The notes beneath the pieces were generated by a model, which saw only the letters and a list, made by a program, of their open reading frames with translations, ran no database searches and was not told where the DNA came from. The position numbers were made by a program, and so were the translations under genes. From Anaerolineae bacterium (lineage in GTDB: Bacteria > Chloroflexota > Anaerolineae > Promineifilales > Promineifilaceae), in contig JADLAX010000066.1 of the NCBI GenBank assembly GCA_020848035.1, positions 1 to 64,000 on the forward strand: DNA of 64,000 bases, given 5' to 3'. Positions 34,258 to 42,211 of the stretch are shown one piece after another. Within the stretch, counting starts at the first letter, position 1, and every line of letters begins with the position of its first letter.

Positions 34258-34350
34258 AACACAGAGCGGCACAGAGGAGCGCAGAGTTTCACAGAGAGAA
34301 AAAATCTGCGTAATCCTTCGGCAAGCTCAGGACAAGTTCTGCGAAATCTG
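34258..34350. repeat. Mosaic of spacer repeats
   Basis: Contains CACAGAGCGGCACAGAGGAGCGCAGAG, AATCTGCGTAATCC, CCTTCGGCAAGCTCAGGACA and TCTGCGAAATCTG words. The same words appear inside coding sequences at 17438, 18104 and 63767, and in spacers at 7987 and 16301. Confidence 0.65.
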
Positions 34351-34364
34351 TGGATAAAAAAATC

Positions 34365-35978
34365 ATGGATAAACTGAAAACATCCCTCAACACCCGCAGT
34401 GAAGAATACAAAACCAACCGCGCCGCCATGCTGGCGCTGGTACAAACGCTGGAAACACGGCAGGCGCAGGCGCGTGCCGGTGGCGGCGAACGGGGCGGGC
34501 AAAAGTTTCGCCAGGAGGGCAAGCTGCTGCCCCGCGAACGGCTGGAGCTGCTGTTGGACCCCAACACGCCGTTTTTGGAGCTATCTCCTCTGGCGGCGTG
34601 GGGCATGTACAACGACGAAGCGCCCGCCGCCCTGCAAATTGTGGGTATTGGCGTGGTGGGCGGCGTGGAGTGCCTGGTTTCGGTGAACGACGCCACGGCC
34701 AAGGGCGGCGCGGTCTACCCAATGTCGCTGCAAAAGACGCTGCGGGCGCAAACCATCGCGGCCGAGAACCGGCTGCCCTGTATCACCTGCGTGGAGTCGG
34801 CCGGGGCGAATTTGCTGTACCAGGACGAGATTTTTATTTTGGGCGGGCGCACCTTTGCCAACCAGGCGCGGCTGTCTGCCGCCGGGATTGCGCAGGTGGC
34901 GCTGGTGTTTGGCTCGTCCACGGCGGGTGGGGCGTACGTGCCGGGCATGAGCGACTACACCGTGTTTGTGCGGGGCAAAGCCACGGCATACCTCGGCGGG
35001 CCGCCGCTGGTGAAGATGGCCATCGGTGAAGAGGTGGATGACGAGACGCTGGGCGGGGCGGCGATGCACGCGCAGGTGTCGGGGTTGAGCGATTATTTGG
35101 CGGAAGATGATGCGGATGCGGTGAGAATCGGCCGTTTTATAACTAGCCAGCTCCATCAGCAAAAACCACACGCCTGCCTCAGCCGCCGCCAAACGCCGCG
35201 TGAGCCCGCTTACGATCCCGACGAGCTGCTGGGTATCATCCCTGCCGATCCGCGCGTGCCGTTTGACATCCGCGAAATCATTGCCCGGCTGGTGGATGGC
35301 TCCGAGTTTTTTGAGTTTAAGCCAGAGTACGGCCCAACGCTGGTGACAGGCCATGCGGTGCTCAACGGCTGGCCGGTGGGCATTTTGGGTAACAACGGCA
35401 TCCTCTTTTCCGAATGTGCCAACAAGGCGGCGCAGTTTATCCAGCTGTGCAACCAGAGCCGCACGCCGCTGATTTATCTGCAAAACATCACCGGCTTCAT
35501 GGTGGGCACGCAGTACGAGCGGGGCGGCATCATCAAACACGGCAGCCAGATGATTAATGCGGTGGCTACCAGCAGCGTGCCGCAGTTTTCGGTGATTGTG
35601 GGTGGGTCTTATGGGGCGGGCAATTATGCAATGTGCGGCCGTTCCTACGATCCGCGCTTTTTATGGAGCTGGCCCAACAGCCGGGTGGCCGTCATGGGCG
35701 GCGAGCAGGCGGCCGGGGTGCTGGGCATTGTGCAAGAAAGTGCCGCCAAACGGCGCGGCATCGAGCCGGACAGAACCACCATTGAAGCGATGCAGATGAT
35801 GACGCGGCAAAAATTTGAGCAGGAGTCGGACCCGTACTACGCGACGGCGCGGCTGTGGGACGACGGCATTTTGGACCCGCGCGACACGCGCCAGGCACTG
35901 AGCGTGGGCCTCTCCGTGGCGCACAACGTCGATTTTGTGACGCCAGGCCAACCGCATTACGGCGTTTTTCGAATGTAA
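34365..35978 (+). CDS. Acyl-CoA carboxylase beta subunit, methylcrotonyl-CoA type
   Basis: A 537-residue carboxyltransferase that moves CO2 from biotin to an acyl-CoA. The sequence pattern (NDATAKGGAVYPMSLQKTLRAQ, ENRLPC, GIAQVALVFGSSTAGGAYVPGMSDYTVFV, LGGPPLVKMAIGE, and the second crotonase half VGGSYGAGNYAM) is that of MCC or geranyl-CoA carboxylase rather than propionyl-CoA carboxylase. The matching biotin subunit is at 42212. With the acyl-CoA dehydrogenase at 39911 it fits leucine/isovalerate or acyclic-terpene breakdown. The ATG at 34365 is preferred to a GTG five codons upstream. Confidence 0.85.
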   Translation: MDKLKTSLNTRSEEYKTNRAAMLALVQTLETRQAQARAGGGERGGQKFRQEGKLLPRERLELLLDPNTPFLELSPLAAWGMYNDEAPAALQIVGIGVVGGVECLVSVNDATAKGGAVYPMSLQKTLRAQTIAAENRLPCITCVESAGANLLYQDEIFILGGRTFANQARLSAAGIAQVALVFGSSTAGGAYVPGMSDYTVFVRGKATAYLGGPPLVKMAIGEEVDDETLGGAAMHAQVSGLSDYLAEDDADAVRIGRFITSQLHQQKPHACLSRRQTPREPAYDPDELLGIIPADPRVPFDIREIIARLVDGSEFFEFKPEYGPTLVTGHAVLNGWPVGILGNNGILFSECANKAAQFIQLCNQSRTPLIYLQNITGFMVGTQYERGGIIKHGSQMINAVATSSVPQFSVIVGGSYGAGNYAMCGRSYDPRFLWSWPNSRVAVMGGEQAAGVLGIVQESAAKRRGIEPDRTTIEAMQMMTRQKFEQESDPYYATARLWDDGILDPRDTRQALSVGLSVAHNVDFVTPGQPHYGVFRM

Positions 35979-36048
35979 TTGGAAGGTTAAGCTTCCAATC
36001 TCGACCTGCCTTTATCTAAATACTTTGTTACACAAGTTTTCTTCACTT

Positions 36049-36107
36049 GTCATTCCCACGATGGCGGGAATCCAAAAGATGGATGCCTGCCTGCGCAGGC
36101 ATGACAG
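36049..36107. repeat. Dispersed repeat family C, copy 3
   Basis: GTCATTCCCACGATGGCGGGAATCC then GATGCCTGCCTGCGCAGGCATGAC, two hairpins. Confidence 0.8.
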
Positions 36108-36125
36108 TAGAGTGAATGAATCAGG

Positions 36126-36728
36126 TTACGCAGCATTAAAATCAATCCCGAGAAAGTAGAGTTTAAAAATAGCCCAACTGCTTTTCAAAAAGCAGCACCA
36201 GGAAAGATCTTCTTTGGCGGTGATGAGAGAAGAAACAATGGTGGCAAGCAGGCCGATTGGATACTCCATGGTGGCGGCAATCGTGGCCGCCAGCTCCCGA
36301 TTTTCGTCGGAGGTTTGGAAGAGGTGCTCCAACTCATGACGGGCAACGTGTTGTTTGGCCAGCTCAGGTAGGGAATCTCTAACAAAAGCAACACCCTCGC
36401 GACACACCACCCCATTTAATCCGCCAAGCTGCTCGGAGGGAATTTCGTAAACCAGTAAATCCATTGCTTCACGATACTCAGCTTTTGTAACGGTTTCGCG
36501 CAGGCTGCGCTTCTCTATGATTTCATCAATTAGCTGCCTTTGTTCGGCATCGTAAGCAAATGGGTAGTCGTCTGAACCATCTTCACAAATTGGGACTGCG
36601 GTAATGCGTGCTTTTGTTTCTGGGGGGACGATGCAGTTGCAGTTGTCTGTGTAGAGTTCCAGCCCAGCCATGCTAAAGATGAGCAGGAAGACGGACCAGA
36701 TGAGCACTTTTTTGAGACGGTTTTTCAT
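36126..36728 (-). CDS. Membrane-anchored protein with HExxH-type motif
   Basis: A 200-residue protein with one N-terminal hydrophobic helix (about 8-24) and an extracytoplasmic domain. It carries HELEH (about 131-135) in VARHELEHLFQT, followed 14 residues later by ELAATIAATMEYP, the layout of a small zinc metallopeptidase. Cys pairs (CNC, C49, C109) could form disulfides. It is AT-rich and free of the octamer. No partner gene is obvious. I do not recognise the family. Confidence 0.55.
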   Translation of the reverse strand: MKNRLKKVLIWSVFLLIFSMAGLELYTDNCNCIVPPETKARITAVPICEDGSDDYPFAYDAEQRQLIDEIIEKRSLRETVTKAEYREAMDLLVYEIPSEQLGGLNGVVCREGVAFVRDSLPELAKQHVARHELEHLFQTSDENRELAATIAATMEYPIGLLATIVSSLITAKEDLSWCCFLKSSWAIFKLYFLGIDFNAA

Positions 36729-36899
36729 TTTTTTAGAGAATTGATAGGTTATTGAGATTGCGGTCTGGCGGGGAACCAGTGCTGGCCAGCACCAAGCTCA
36801 CCCTTTGCCTTTATATTACAAATGAATCGCAAAACAGGCCAGGAACACAAAGTTTTTGGTTTTCCTTTGCGTTCTTGGCGTGCTCTGCGGTGTAAAAAC

Positions 36900-38111
36900 T
36901 CAGGAGCCCAGGGTTACCGGGAAGGTTGTTTCGCGGTAGGTGTCGTTGGTGCCGGTGGAGAGGCGCAGCTGCGCTTCGCCCGGGGCGGCGTCGGCGGGTG
37001 GCGTGAGGCTGGTTTCCCAGTAGCCAAAGACGTCGGGGGTGACGGTGACCGAGGCCAGCACCACGTCGCCTTGCACCAGTTCTACCAGTACGGTGCTATC
37101 GATGGGATTGACGGCCGTTCCCACCACCTCAGTCGCCCGGCCCGGCGCAAAAGTTAGCTGGGCCGGTTCCCACACGGTGAACAGGTTGGCCCGCTCGTCG
37201 GTGGGCGGCACCAGGGTAAGCAGCTGGTCGCTGTCCCAGAAGACGTCGGGATTGTTGCTCAGCAGGCCGCCGGTGGTGACGCGCAGGCGAGCGGTGTCAC
37301 AGTTGGCAGCGGCCGTTTCTGGAACGATGATTTGCGCCCGCCACGGCCCGTTGCCGGCGCTAAATTCAATGTCGGCTTCCAGGTTTTCATCGGTGTCGGC
37401 CGGGCAGCCAAATAGCCCCACCTGGATACTGTCGTCGATCAAATTACGGCTCTCCCCGCTGATGAGCAGCGTCTGGCCCGCGACGATAATCTCACCCCCC
37501 ATTGGCTGGTTGACGATGACGATGGGGCGTGTTTCATCTTCGGCCAGCTGTAACTGCACGGGTACGGCCGTATCCACCCCCGCAACCCGCACGTGCAGTG
37601 TGGCAGGCCCGGTGCGATTAAACGGGATGGCGGCGCTAATCTGCCAGCTGCCGGTCGAGGCATCCACATCAGCAAAGGCCAGCACATTTTCGCCGTTGCT
37701 GCTGGTGCCGTTGGTCAGCAATTCCACCTCCAGCCGCTGGCTGGGCACCGGGCTGACGCTGCCGCTAAAGGTAAAGTCGCGCCCCACGGTGATGGCCTGG
37801 TTGGGCTGGGGGCTGTCTACAGTGAGGGTGTAGCTGATCGGTTCGGTGGCCGCAACGGTTGCTGGTTCGGTTGGTTCAGCCGGTGGGGTGTCGGTGGGTA
37901 GGGTGGTAGAAACGGCCGTTGCTGCTTCGGGCACAGCGGTGTTTGTCGGCGGAACGTCGGTGGCCGTCACTTCAATTTCGGTGACCACTTCGGTGGTGGG
38001 TGGGCCAGGGATGGCTGTGGGTGTAGGGGCCGGGGCGGGTTCGCCGCAGGCGATCAGGCCCAGGATAATAAAAATTGCCAGGATGGCGGTGGGTAACGAT
38101 TGCTTTTTCAT
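36900..38111 (-). CDS. Secreted lipoprotein with immunoglobulin-like domains
   Basis: A 403-residue lipoprotein. Seen: lipobox LIACG (Cys about 21), a Pro/Thr-rich linker (about 23-95), then three beta-sandwich units. The first, YTLTVDSPQPNQAITVGRDFTFSG, resembles the Gmad2/spore-germination type Ig-like domain, and the second starts PIVIVNQPMGGEIIVAGQTLLISG. The start is the ATG after GGAGTTGTGTCTT. No enzyme motif. Likely a cell-surface adhesion or scaffold protein. Confidence 0.7.
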   Translation of the reverse strand: MKKQSLPTAILAIFIILGLIACGEPAPAPTPTAIPGPPTTEVVTEIEVTATDVPPTNTAVPEAATAVSTTLPTDTPPAEPTEPATVAATEPISYTLTVDSPQPNQAITVGRDFTFSGSVSPVPSQRLEVELLTNGTSSNGENVLAFADVDASTGSWQISAAIPFNRTGPATLHVRVAGVDTAVPVQLQLAEDETRPIVIVNQPMGGEIIVAGQTLLISGESRNLIDDSIQVGLFGCPADTDENLEADIEFSAGNGPWRAQIIVPETAAANCDTARLRVTTGGLLSNNPDVFWDSDQLLTLVPPTDERANLFTVWEPAQLTFAPGRATEVVGTAVNPIDSTVLVELVQGDVVLASVTVTPDVFGYWETSLTPPADAAPGEAQLRLSTGTNDTYRETTFPVTLGS

Positions 38112-38283
38112 AAGACACAACTCCATTGTCTAAAAAACGGTATGGCTGGAGGATAACAGGTCGGCGGTGGGGTTGCCCTACGGCCGTCTGACGACAGGTG
38201 AACGACTCTACGGTACAATGCCTTGATGAATGAAGCGCATTATGAAGCAGAACTGCCGTAATGCATCCCCCAACCGCTTGCAT

Positions 38284-38289
38284 TATAAT
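38284..38289 (+). promoter_or_regulatory. Possible -10 box before the LLM oxidoreductase gene
   Basis: TATAAT in TTGCATTATAATGGAGG, 58 bases before the start codon. No matching -35 is seen, so this is tentative. Confidence 0.35.
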
Positions 38290-38346
38290 GGAGGCATCTT
38301 TACCAACCGCCCTCGCCGTTCGATTAACTACCCCCTGAGGACCGCC

Positions 38347-39393
38347 ATGAAATTTGATGTGACCCTGCTTTCCCACGACTTGCACCAGATGACCCACCTG
38401 GCCCAAACGGCCGAATCCCGCGGCTTCGATGGCTTGTGGACGGCCGAAACCAACCACGATCCCTTCCTCCCCCTGCTGCTCAGCGCCGAGCACACCAGCA
38501 ATTTACAGCTAGGTACCGGCATCGCCGTCGCCTTCCCGCGCACGCCCGCCATTCTGGCCCAGATCGCCTGGGATTTGGCGAAGTTTAGCAACGGCCGTTT
38601 CCTCCTCGGCCTCGGTACCCAGGTAAAGGCCCACAACCGGCTGCGCCTGGGCGCACCGTGGGACAAGCCGCTTAAGCAGATGCGCGAGACGATTCTGGCC
38701 ACCCGCGCCTTTTGGGATTGCTGGCAAAACGGCACCCCGCTCGACTTTGTCGGCGAATATTTCAAGCTCCAGCTGATGACCCCGTTTTTCAATCCCGGTC
38801 CGATTGACCACCCGCACATTCCCATCTACATCGCCGCCGTCAACGAAGGCATGCTGCGCCTGGCGGGTGAGCTGTGCGAAGGCGTCCACATCCACGCGCT
38901 GCATTCGGTGAAGTACCTGGAAGAGTTTGCCCTGCCGCACATCGAGACGGGTTTGCACAGAAACGGCCGTTCCCGCGCCGATATTTCGCTGAATACGGCC
39001 GTCTTCGCCATCCCCACCGATGATCCCGCCTACGAAAAATGGGCCGAAGCCCACGTGAAGCAGCAAATTTCGTTTTACCTGAGCACCCCGGCGTACCGGG
39101 TGCTGGCGAAACTACATGGCTGGGAAGAAACGGCCGTGCAGCTTAGCCAGATGGCCCGCGGCAACCAGTGGGCGCAAATGCCCGGCCTCATCAACGACAA
39201 CATCCTTGACGCCATGGCCGTGCGCGGCACCTGGGCCGAACTGCCGCAAATCATCCACCAAAAATACGGCACGCTGCTCGACCGCGTCAGCTACTACCTG
39301 CCCTTTGTCCCCGGCGAAAATGAAGCTGGCTGGCAGGCGAGTATTCAAGGGTTTGCAAGTATGCAAGATCGCAAGTATGCCAGAGGCGATTAA
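38347..39393 (+). CDS. LLM-class (probably F420-dependent) oxidoreductase
   Basis: A 348-residue luciferase-like TIM-barrel flavin/F420 enzyme. Seen: N-terminal FDGLWTAETNHDPFLPL, the LQLGTGIAVAFPRTPAILAQIAWDL block, GRFLLGLGTQVKAH, and PIYIAAVNEGMLRLAGELCEG, all characteristic of the family close to TIGR03617. The start is the ATG at the conserved strand; the longer frame is unconserved. The final 16 residues come from sequence akin to the CAAGTATGCAAG spacer repeats. Reaction unknown. Confidence 0.8.
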   Translation: MKFDVTLLSHDLHQMTHLAQTAESRGFDGLWTAETNHDPFLPLLLSAEHTSNLQLGTGIAVAFPRTPAILAQIAWDLAKFSNGRFLLGLGTQVKAHNRLRLGAPWDKPLKQMRETILATRAFWDCWQNGTPLDFVGEYFKLQLMTPFFNPGPIDHPHIPIYIAAVNEGMLRLAGELCEGVHIHALHSVKYLEEFALPHIETGLHRNGRSRADISLNTAVFAIPTDDPAYEKWAEAHVKQQISFYLSTPAYRVLAKLHGWEETAVQLSQMARGNQWAQMPGLINDNILDAMAVRGTWAELPQIIHQKYGTLLDRVSYYLPFVPGENEAGWQASIQGFASMQDRKYARGD

Positions 39394-39441
39394 GTTAGTT
39401 TGCTAAGAGCAAGAAATTAAGTGCAATAGTTTGGTGAACGC

Positions 39442-39867
39442 ATGGATAACAAGCCGACAAACTTTGATACCTGGAAGCAAAATGTGCATCCTTCAATTCA
39501 GAAAGACCCTCTTTGGAATTTTTTAGCCTATCAAAAAGCGCTATTCGCCTATGATTTGATGTGGGAAGATTGTGACAACTTGCTTTCAAATGAGCGTGGC
39601 AAAGCAGTTGCCAGACAACTTACTCGAAGTGTAGGTTCAATCAGCGCCAATATTGAAGAAGGATTTGGTCGTGGATACGGCCGTGATTATGCTTACCGGC
39701 TTAAAATTGCTATAGGTGAAGCAAGAGAATCACGCGGATGGTATTGGAAAGGTCGCAAACTTCTTTCAAAGGATGTGGTAAATCACCGAATAGCGCTTCT
39801 AGATGAAATAATCGCCCTCATTGCACCAAATATAAGTAAACAAGGTAAGTACAAGAAACAGCAATAG
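39442..39867 (+). CDS. Four-helix-bundle protein (23S rRNA IVS-type family)
   Basis: A 141-residue protein of the four-helix-bundle family first named from intervening sequences in 23S rRNA genes. Seen: FLAYQKALFAYDLMWEDC, the hallmark RSVGSISANIEEGFGRG and the helix RLKIAIGEARESRGWYWKGRKL. No rRNA gene is nearby, so this is a free-standing copy. It is more AT-rich than the flanking genes and may be mobile. Its molecular role is not known. Confidence 0.78.
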   Translation: MDNKPTNFDTWKQNVHPSIQKDPLWNFLAYQKALFAYDLMWEDCDNLLSNERGKAVARQLTRSVGSISANIEEGFGRGYGRDYAYRLKIAIGEARESRGWYWKGRKLLSKDVVNHRIALLDEIIALIAPNISKQGKYKKQQ

Positions 39868-39910
39868 ACTTGCAAACTTGCCACTTGCAAACTCGCAAAC
39901 AAGGAGACCC

Positions 39911-41065
39911 ATGTCAATTTACTTCAATGACGAACACGACATGCTGCGCCAGACGGTGCGGCGGTTTGTGGAGACGGAAATTAATCCAAATGTAGAAGCG
40001 TGGGAAGACGGCCGTACTTTCCCCGCCCACGATCTCTTCAAAAAAATGGGCGACCTGGGCCTGCTGGGCATTACCTACCCGGAGGAAGTCGGCGGCATGG
40101 GGCTGGATTACTGGTACCAGGTGGTCATGCTGGAGGAAATCGGCAAGGCCAACTGCGCCGGTGTGCCCATGGCCATCGCCGTGCAGACCGATATGGCTAC
40201 CCCCGCCCTGGCCGAATTTGGTACCCCCTGGCAGAAAGAGACTTTTTTGCAACCGGCGGTGAAGGGAACGGCCGTCTTCTCCATCGCCGTCAGTGAACCA
40301 GACGCCGGGTCCGACGTGGCCGCCATCCAAACCCGCGCCGTGGCCGATGGCGACGACTACCTCATCAACGGCAGCAAAATGTGGATCACCAGCGGCACCC
40401 AGTCCGACTACCTCACCCTGCTGGCCCGCACCAGCGACGAGCGCGGCTTCAAAGGCATGTCGCTTATCATCGTGCCCACCGATTTGCCCGGCTTCAGCGT
40501 CAGCCGCAAGCTAGAAAAGCTGGGTAACCACAGCAGCGACACCGCCATTTTGTCCTTCGACAACCTGCGTGTACCGCAAAGCCACCGCATTGGCTCTGAA
40601 GGTATGGGCTTTTTGCTGCAAATGAAGCAGTTCCAAAAAGAGCGCCTGGCTGGCGTCGTCATGGGCGTTTCCGGCATGGAGCGCATCTTGCGCCTTACCA
40701 TAGACTACTGCCGCCAGCGCCACACCTTTGGCCGCCCGCTCATCGCCAACCAGTGGATCCAGTTCAAAATTTGCGAACTGCTCACAGAAGTGGAAGCTTT
40801 GCGCCAGTTGGCGTACCATTGTACGCGCATGATGGTGGCCAACGAAGACATGACCAAAGAGGTCTCGATGGCCAAGCTAAAAGCGGGTAGACTCGCGCGC
40901 GAAGTGGCCGACACCTGCCTCCAGTTTCACGGCGGCATGGGCTACGTCGAAGAGTACCCAATGGCCCGCTACTTCCGTGACGCCCGCCTGCTGTCCATCG
41001 GCGCGGGTGCCGACGAAATTATGCTCGGCGTCATTGCCAAATATGAAGGCATCTTAACCAGATAG
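39911..41065 (+). CDS. Acyl-CoA dehydrogenase
   Basis: A 384-residue FAD enzyme that makes the alpha-beta double bond in acyl-CoA. Seen: SIAVSEPDAGSDVAAIQTRA (FAD/substrate loop), MWITSGTQSDY, RHTFGRPLIANQWIQ, FHGGMGYVEEYPMARYFRDARLLSIGAG. The start is fixed by AAGGAGACCC. With the MCC-type carboxylase genes on both sides it would supply the unsaturated acyl-CoA to be carboxylated (isovaleryl-CoA or citronellyl-CoA type). The exact substrate cannot be read from sequence. Confidence 0.88.
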   Translation: MSIYFNDEHDMLRQTVRRFVETEINPNVEAWEDGRTFPAHDLFKKMGDLGLLGITYPEEVGGMGLDYWYQVVMLEEIGKANCAGVPMAIAVQTDMATPALAEFGTPWQKETFLQPAVKGTAVFSIAVSEPDAGSDVAAIQTRAVADGDDYLINGSKMWITSGTQSDYLTLLARTSDERGFKGMSLIIVPTDLPGFSVSRKLEKLGNHSSDTAILSFDNLRVPQSHRIGSEGMGFLLQMKQFQKERLAGVVMGVSGMERILRLTIDYCRQRHTFGRPLIANQWIQFKICELLTEVEALRQLAYHCTRMMVANEDMTKEVSMAKLKAGRLAREVADTCLQFHGGMGYVEEYPMARYFRDARLLSIGAGADEIMLGVIAKYEGILTR

Positions 41066-41070
41066 GAACC

Positions 41071-41126
41071 GTGAACGGTAGTCCGTAAACGGTGGGCAGT
41101 TACCGATTACCGACCACCGATAACCG
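41071..41126. repeat. Short-word repeat spacer (CCGATTACCG type)
   Basis: GAACGGTAGTCCGTAAACGG followed by TTACCGATTACCGACCACCGATAACCG, an imperfect hairpin of the same vocabulary as 22029-22091. Confidence 0.65.
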
Positions 41127-41146
41127 AAAAAAGGGAGAAAACACAT

Positions 41147-42115
41147 ATGAACCAAATTCGCGTAATGCGCTCATTTGTAGCCGCCGATGCGCTGGCTGAA
41201 CTCATTCAGGCAGACTACAACCTGGCTGGCCCGGTGCGCTGCAAGCTCTTTAGCAAAATGCTGCGCACCCAAGACAACGATCATTACAAAGTGACCACCG
41301 GCAATGGCGAAAAATATGTGGTCCGTGTGTACCAGTTTGACACGCGGCTCAATCGCCAGGAATCTGACTATTTGTACGAGGTTGATTGGCTCAACTATTT
41401 GCACCAGGCTGGTTTGCCCGTCTCTTACCCCGTCCGCCGTGCCGATGGGGGACTGCTCAGCCGCCTGAACGCGCCCGAAGGGTTGCGCTATTACGCCCTG
41501 TTTAGCCTGGCCCCCGGCCGCCCCATGTCGATTAAAAATGAGGAACAGCTTTTTGTGATGGGCCGCGAGATGGCCCGTATTCACCTGGCCTCCAACGATT
41601 ACCAGGGCCAGTTCGCGCGCCAGCCGATGAACCTGGAATTCCTGGTCGATAAGCCCATTGAGCGCATCAAGCAATATTGGGACGAAGACCGTGCCCAAGA
41701 CCTGGAAATCCTCATGATTTCTGCCGAGGAAGCCAAGGAGGAAATTTTGGCGCTGATTGCCAACGAATATTACACGCCCGACAGCTGGGGACCGATCGGT
41801 GGCGACTTCCACAGCGGCAGTGTCTTCTTCACCGACGATAATCAACCCACCTTCTTTAACTTCGATTTGTGCGGCATAGGCTGGCGGGCTTACGACATCG
41901 CCGTCTTCTTGTTCAACACCAACCTCATTCACAACAGTTCCGCCGAACTGTCGGAGGCGTTTTTTGCCGGGTACTACTCGCAGCGCCAGCTTTCCGACAA
42001 TGAACACGCGGCCATTGCCCCCTTCATCACCATCCGGCGCATCTGGCAAACCGGTCTCTTCTCCATGAATGATGGCCTGGTGGGGCATACGTTTATTGCG
42101 CCAGCCAACAACTGA
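41147..42115 (+). CDS. APH-fold protein with degenerate kinase motifs
   Basis: A 322-residue protein with the aminoglycoside-phosphotransferase/SrkA fold. The catalytic loop reads GGDFHSGS (Gly218 to Ser225) where active kinases have HGDxHxxN. The metal site reads FNFDLCG where DFDD-like residues are usual (Asn238). The catalytic Asp220 remains. Two of the usual metal ligands are replaced, so this may be a pseudokinase or bind its ligand without transfer. A good AAAAGGGAG site precedes the ATG. It lies between the acyl-CoA dehydrogenase and the carboxylase alpha gene. Confidence 0.75.
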   Translation: MNQIRVMRSFVAADALAELIQADYNLAGPVRCKLFSKMLRTQDNDHYKVTTGNGEKYVVRVYQFDTRLNRQESDYLYEVDWLNYLHQAGLPVSYPVRRADGGLLSRLNAPEGLRYYALFSLAPGRPMSIKNEEQLFVMGREMARIHLASNDYQGQFARQPMNLEFLVDKPIERIKQYWDEDRAQDLEILMISAEEAKEEILALIANEYYTPDSWGPIGGDFHSGSVFFTDDNQPTFFNFDLCGIGWRAYDIAVFLFNTNLIHNSSAELSEAFFAGYYSQRQLSDNEHAAIAPFITIRRIWQTGLFSMNDGLVGHTFIAPANN

Positions 42116-42120
42116 CGGGA

Positions 42121-42200
42121 AGTAATTTAGTAATTGGGTAATTGAGTAATTTGGTCGTCTATCTCCCCAATTACTGAATTACTCAATTACCCAGTTACCC
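42121..42200. repeat. Short-word repeat spacer (AATTGAGTAATT type)
   Basis: GTAATTGGGTAATTGAGTAATT then AATTACTGAATTACTCAATTACCCAGTTACCC, a long imperfect hairpin. Similar words lie at 16239-16258 and 16393-16418. Confidence 0.7.
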
Positions 42201-42211
42201 AGCATACGCTT

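Noticed and set aside
38230..38346. A longer start for the LLM oxidoreductase
   Set aside because: The extra 39 residues are unconserved and run over a TATAAT box. The family begins at the ATG at 38347.
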